Source: Chitinophagaceae bacterium
GTDB lineage: Bacteria; Bacteroidota; Bacteroidia; Chitinophagales; Chitinophagaceae
Length of the DNA: 8,954 nucleotides
Direction of reading: 5' to 3'
Assembly: GCA_030151745.1 (NCBI GenBank)
Contig: JASLDA010000407.1
Coordinates: 1-8,954, forward strand
Made by a program: the position numbers and the translations under genes. This document shows positions 6,371 through 8,954 of this stretch, piece after piece. Each line of letters begins with the position of its first letter. Position 1 is the first letter of the stretch. Below the pieces are notes generated by a model. The model worked only from the letters and a program-made list of their open reading frames with translations. It searched no databases and was not told the origin of the DNA.

Positions 6371-6407
6371 GATCGCAGGCGGTAAGCTTGCTTTACCGCC
6401 TGCGATC
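6371..6407 (-). promoter_or_regulatory. Strong 15-bp leader hairpin before the receptor gene
   Basis: GATCGCAGGCGGTAA (6371-6385) and TTACCGCCTGCGATC (6393-6407) pair perfectly around a 7-nt loop. On the - strand the stem is followed by TTTATAGCTTT and then the receptor ATG, 19 nt after the stem. It could be a second terminator in series with 6421-6450, an attenuator, or a block placed before the receptor start. TAGCTTTA (6366-6359) resembles a -7 box but is too close to the ATG for a normal leader. Confidence 0.6.
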
Positions 6408-6420
6408 CACTAAACCAAAC

Positions 6421-6450
6421 GGAGCACAGGCTTCGGAAAGCCCGTGCTCC
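6421..6450 (-). terminator. Intrinsic terminator after the HmuY-like gene
   Basis: The - strand RNA has GGAGCACGGGCTT and AAGCCTGTGCTCC pairing over 13 bp, with one G.U and a tight UCCG loop, followed by GUUUGGUUU. The pairing is complete only in the - strand RNA (the + strand has an A-C mismatch), which supports its use in that direction. It begins 27 nt after the stop at 6478. Confidence 0.75.
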
Positions 6451-6477
6451 AGGATTTGAAACAGAATCAGGATCAGC

Positions 6478-7827
6478 TTAACGGGCCACGACGAGCTGTT
6501 GGCTCATCTTCCAGTCTGCGCCGGCAACGGTTACGACATAGGTACCTGCGGCCCAGTTTGCGGAATTCAGGGAGAAGCCGTTCATGCCCGCGCGGATATC
6601 GAGCGTGCCGTTGGCCACAACGCGGCCGGCCATGTCGGTAACAAGAAGGCGGGCATTCGGCGCAGCGGTCTTGGCATCGATCATCAGGGAAGCATTGGAA
6701 CGAGCCGGGTTCGGAACCACCATGAAGGCGTTGAGGTTGGAAACCAGATTCTTTACGCCAACGCTTTCCTTACCGAGGTAACGCTTCTGGAATACGATCT
6801 TGCCGGTCGAAGAGCCGTCGAAACGGCTGAACCGGATCTGGTAGTATTCCTTGTACACTGCGGTCTTCACGAAATAATTGACGGTATCCGGAATGACATA
6901 CTGGTGCGTTACGGGATCGTTCTTCTTCCAGTTGTTCCAGCCGATCTGGTCGGCACGCGTGGCGTAGCTATACGTAGCGTACTTGGAGGCATCCGGTTCC
7001 TGCTCGTTCACTTCAGCTACCTGGACCCCTTCGTTGACCAGCACGCCGGTCACGGTATAGGGGATGGCCGGGCCGCCCATGCTGACCATATCCTTGTATT
7101 GCGTGAACACGATATCCCAGTTTGTGCGGGAAGGTTCACGGTCGAGGATCGTATTGTTCACGATATCGTAATAGCCCATCAGGCGATCGGTGAACAAGGG
7201 CGTGCCCTTGCGGTAGAGCTTGACCTCGTGGCCGTCGCTGCCGTCGAGCTTCGCGATATTGAACGTATAGTGGATCGAATCTGCCGGGGTGGATACATAT
7301 TCCTTAACCCAGAACTTGTAGGCATTGCCTTCCGTCTTCACCAGGAAGATGCTGTTACCGAGGAGGCTGTGCGTCGGCGCGCCCTGGTACAGGCCCCAGC
7401 CGAAGTCGAAAAGATCCAGGGTAGAGCGGTTCTGGTAGAAGGCTCCGGTGCCCCAGCTGCTATCGTTGTTGTACAGCGCCATGGATGCCGAAGTCTTGCC
7501 AACGGTATCCGCGGCGGTCAGGCCCGCATAGGCTGCGGGAGCGTCGGAGACAAGAGCCGTACGCTTGATCAGGTAAACTTCGACGCCCTTCTTGGCATGG
7601 TTGGCCCTTACCGTTGCATAGAAGTGCATTTCACCGAATACCCCGGCCTGGAACGCCAGGTGCCAGTCGGAGCCGCTCTGATATTTTATGGATCCCTGCT
7701 TCAGGTCATAAAATGCATCGTTTGCATAGCCGGCGCCGAGAGCGACGGAGTCAGACACCCAAGTCTGCGCAAATGCACCGGAAGCGGTAGCAAGCAGCGC
7801 AGCAGTAAGTATAGATTTCAATGCCAT
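6478..7827 (-). CDS. Secreted tandem HmuY-like protein with T9SS sorting domain (probable haem binder)
   Basis: This 449-residue exported protein has a Sec signal peptide (1-20, GAFA|Q), no lipobox and no cysteine. The body appears to hold two HmuY-type repeats. The first (about 30-196) has AFYDLKQGSI ... DWHLAFQ (55-60), FGWG, PTHSLLGNSIFLVKTEGNAYKF. The second (about 215-350) has GYYDIVNNTI ... NWDIVFTQY (236-244), IGWNNW, PVTHQYV ... VNYFVKTAVYKEYY, STGKIVF. This follows the order in Porphyromonas HmuY (KGEVV, NWDMALHRY, FFVRGADGNIAKVQF, KGVITF). His153 and His308 sit in matching places of the two repeats. The C-terminus (about 366-449; PNP at 372-374, VTDMAGRVV, AGTYVVTV, QQLVVAR) is a T9SS type A sorting domain, so the protein should reach the cell surface or medium. 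The receptor gene follows on the same strand, as in hmuYR. Haem binding is inferred; the ligand residues of HmuY (His134, His166) are not clearly conserved. Confidence 0.75.
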   Translation of the reverse strand: MALKSILTAALLATASGAFAQTWVSDSVALGAGYANDAFYDLKQGSIKYQSGSDWHLAFQAGVFGEMHFYATVRANHAKKGVEVYLIKRTALVSDAPAAYAGLTAADTVGKTSASMALYNNDSSWGTGAFYQNRSTLDLFDFGWGLYQGAPTHSLLGNSIFLVKTEGNAYKFWVKEYVSTPADSIHYTFNIAKLDGSDGHEVKLYRKGTPLFTDRLMGYYDIVNNTILDREPSRTNWDIVFTQYKDMVSMGGPAIPYTVTGVLVNEGVQVAEVNEQEPDASKYATYSYATRADQIGWNNWKKNDPVTHQYVIPDTVNYFVKTAVYKEYYQIRFSRFDGSSTGKIVFQKRYLGKESVGVKNLVSNLNAFMVVPNPARSNASLMIDAKTAAPNARLLVTDMAGRVVANGTLDIRAGMNGFSLNSANWAAGTYVVTVAGADWKMSQQLVVAR

Positions 7828-7854
7828 TTGGAATTGGTTGAACTTTTAACTGCA

Positions 7855-7862
7855 CAAAAGTA
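7855..7862 (-). promoter_or_regulatory. -7 box TACTTTTG for the HmuY-like gene
   Basis: TACTTTTG on the - strand is an exact fit to TAnnTTTG, 27 nt before the ATG at 7827. It overlaps the T-rich tail of the asd terminator hairpin, so the end of one transcript and the promoter of the next share the same bases. No iron-responsive (Fur-type) site is evident. Confidence 0.55.
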
Positions 7863-7864
7863 AA

Positions 7865-7894
7865 CCCCTGGTATGCGGATTCGCGTACCAGGGG
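7865..7894 (-). terminator. Intrinsic terminator after asd
   Basis: CCCCTGGTA (7865-7873) and TACCAGGGG (7886-7894) pair perfectly, with an inner GCG/CGC stem after one mismatch and a 4-nt loop. On the - strand it is followed by TTTACTTTT. It begins 26 nt after the asd stop, in the right place and direction for a terminator. Confidence 0.75.
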
Positions 7895-7920
7895 CTTAAG
7901 TCTTACGAAGAAATGACTGA

Positions 7921-8922
7921 TTATTCCTGATTTTGCAACCAGCCGCGCTCCAGCAGATACTCTGCGATCTGCACGGCATTGGTAGCGGCGCCCTTGCGGA
8001 GGTTATCCGCTACGATCCAGCAGTTCAACGTGTTAGGCTGTGAAAGGTCGCGCCGGATACGGCCTACGAAGACCTCGTCGCGGCCGGCGGCGTGGATCGG
8101 CATCGGATATTCGGCCCCGGACGGATTATCGGTAACCACAATACCTGGCATCTCGCTGAGGATCTGCCGAATTTCCGGAATCTCAAAATCCTGCTTCAGC
8201 TCTATATTGACGCTCTCGCTGTGCCCGCCCATCACCGGGACCCGCACACAGGTGGCGGAGACCTTTATGCTGTCGTCGCGCATGATCTTGTTCGTTTCCT
8301 GCATCATCTTCAGCTCTTCCTTGGTCGTATCGTTGTCGCCGAAAACGTCGATATGCGGGATCAGGTTCATATCGATCGGATGGGGATACACGTTGTACTC
8401 CCTGCTGCCGCCGCGCTCGTCCAGCAGCTGCTTCACGGCCTTCTGCCCCGTGCCGGTCACGCTCTGGTAGGTACTTACCACGACGCGCCTGATGCCGTAG
8501 CGTTGCTGCAGCGGGTGCAAAACCATGACCATCTGGATGGTGGAGCAGTTCGGGTTGGCAATGATGCGGTCTTCCCGGCTAAGCGCATCCCCGTTCACTT
8601 CCGGGACGATGAGCTTCTTGCCCGGGTCCATGCGCCAGGCCGAGCTATTGTCAATGACATAGCAGTCGGCTTCGGCAAAACGGGGAGCAAGCTCCTTGGA
8701 AGGCCCGCCCCCGGCGGAGAAGATAGCCAGCTGCGGTTTTCGGGCGATGGCCTCGTCGGCGGTCATCACGGCATATTCTTTACCTGCAAACGTGACTTTC
8801 AAGCCCTTCGAGCGCTCGGAAGCTACGGGGATCAGTTCGGTAAGGGGGAAGCCGCGCTCCTCCAGGAGCCGCAACATGGTGCTGCCTACAAGGCCTGTAG
8901 CACCGACGATGGCTACGCGCAT
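7921..8922 (-). CDS. asd: Aspartate-semialdehyde dehydrogenase
   Basis: Asd reduces aspartyl-4-phosphate to aspartate-4-semialdehyde with NADPH, the branch-point step for lysine/diaminopimelate, threonine and methionine. At 333 residues it has the usual length. The nucleotide-binding loop GATGLVGSTM is at 7-16, NSSAWRMDP at 92-100, and the active-site motif ANPNCST puts the nucleophile at Cys126. SVTGTGQKA (154-162), RVPVMGGHSES (227-237, catalytic His234) and GRDEVFVGRIRRD (280-292) are all intact. The ATG at 8922 places the Rossmann motif at the very N-terminus, as expected. Only 32 nt upstream are visible; they contain no Shine-Dalgarno and no clear -7 box. It appears to be a single-gene unit closed by the hairpin at 7865-7894. 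Confidence 0.97.
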   Translation of the reverse strand: MRVAIVGATGLVGSTMLRLLEERGFPLTELIPVASERSKGLKVTFAGKEYAVMTADEAIARKPQLAIFSAGGGPSKELAPRFAEADCYVIDNSSAWRMDPGKKLIVPEVNGDALSREDRIIANPNCSTIQMVMVLHPLQQRYGIRRVVVSTYQSVTGTGQKAVKQLLDERGGSREYNVYPHPIDMNLIPHIDVFGDNDTTKEELKMMQETNKIMRDDSIKVSATCVRVPVMGGHSESVNIELKQDFEIPEIRQILSEMPGIVVTDNPSGAEYPMPIHAAGRDEVFVGRIRRDLSQPNTLNCWIVADNLRKGAATNAVQIAEYLLERGWLQNQE

Positions 8923-8954
8923 GGTGAGAAAATTTTGGAGCGCAGAGCTAGGAA

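Noticed and set aside
6352..6477. Cobalamin riboswitch upstream of the TonB receptor
   Set aside because: A BtuB-type receptor might have one, but the gap holds only two simple hairpins and no B12-box or conserved core; the space is also too short for the full aptamer.
6499..7863. 454-residue + strand frame opposite the HmuY-like gene
   Set aside because: It has the same length range as the real gene but no motifs; the - strand frame has a signal peptide and a T9SS domain, which settles the coding strand.

Overview
The window reads as a GC-rich member of the Bacteroidota, most likely Chitinophagia or a near relative. Four signs point this way. One protein ends in a type IX secretion (T9SS) type A sorting domain. 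Several genes have TAnnTTTG-like -7 boxes, as in Bacteroidota promoters. None of the start codons has a recognisable Shine-Dalgarno sequence. The gene set (futalosine-pathway MqnC, bacterial GH3 enzyme, three-domain persulfide dioxygenase-rhodanese, HmuY/HmuR-like pair) suits that phylum. The exact genus cannot be read from the sequence.

Layout: the left edge carries the C-terminal part of a GH3-family acyl-adenylating enzyme on the + strand (1-471). Every other gene is on the - strand. From left to right these are mqnC (546-1670), a persulfide dioxygenase-rhodanese fusion (1784-3184), a YugP-like membrane zinc peptidase (3322-4023, with an in-frame extension to 4071 that is probably promoter DNA), a TonB-dependent receptor (4348-6351), a T9SS-exported HmuY-like protein (6478-7827) and aspartate-semialdehyde dehydrogenase (7921-8922). 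Genes are separated by about 75-280 bp. Most gaps hold a hairpin, so this looks like a row of mainly single transcription units, with one possible two-gene unit (HmuY-like, then receptor).

The part most worth attention is 4348-7827. The secreted protein looks like two HmuY-type haem-binding repeats in tandem followed by a T9SS sorting domain. The receptor downstream has FRAP and NPDL boxes with a histidine between them, as in haem receptors. The order HmuY then HmuR matches the hmuYR arrangement of Porphyromonas, but here the haem binder has a Sec signal and T9SS tail instead of a lipoprotein anchor. Two strong hairpins sit 13 nt apart between the two genes and could set their relative expression. 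The second unusual item is the 75-bp gap between the convergent GH3 and mqnC genes. It is built from 7-nt GATTNNN units in opposite orientations, which pair into a long stem, and the stop codons of both genes fall in or at the edge of these repeats. The remaining genes are housekeeping or sulfur metabolism: menaquinone synthesis (MqnC), hydrogen sulfide/persulfide oxidation (fusion protein) and lysine/threonine/methionine/cell-wall precursor synthesis (Asd).
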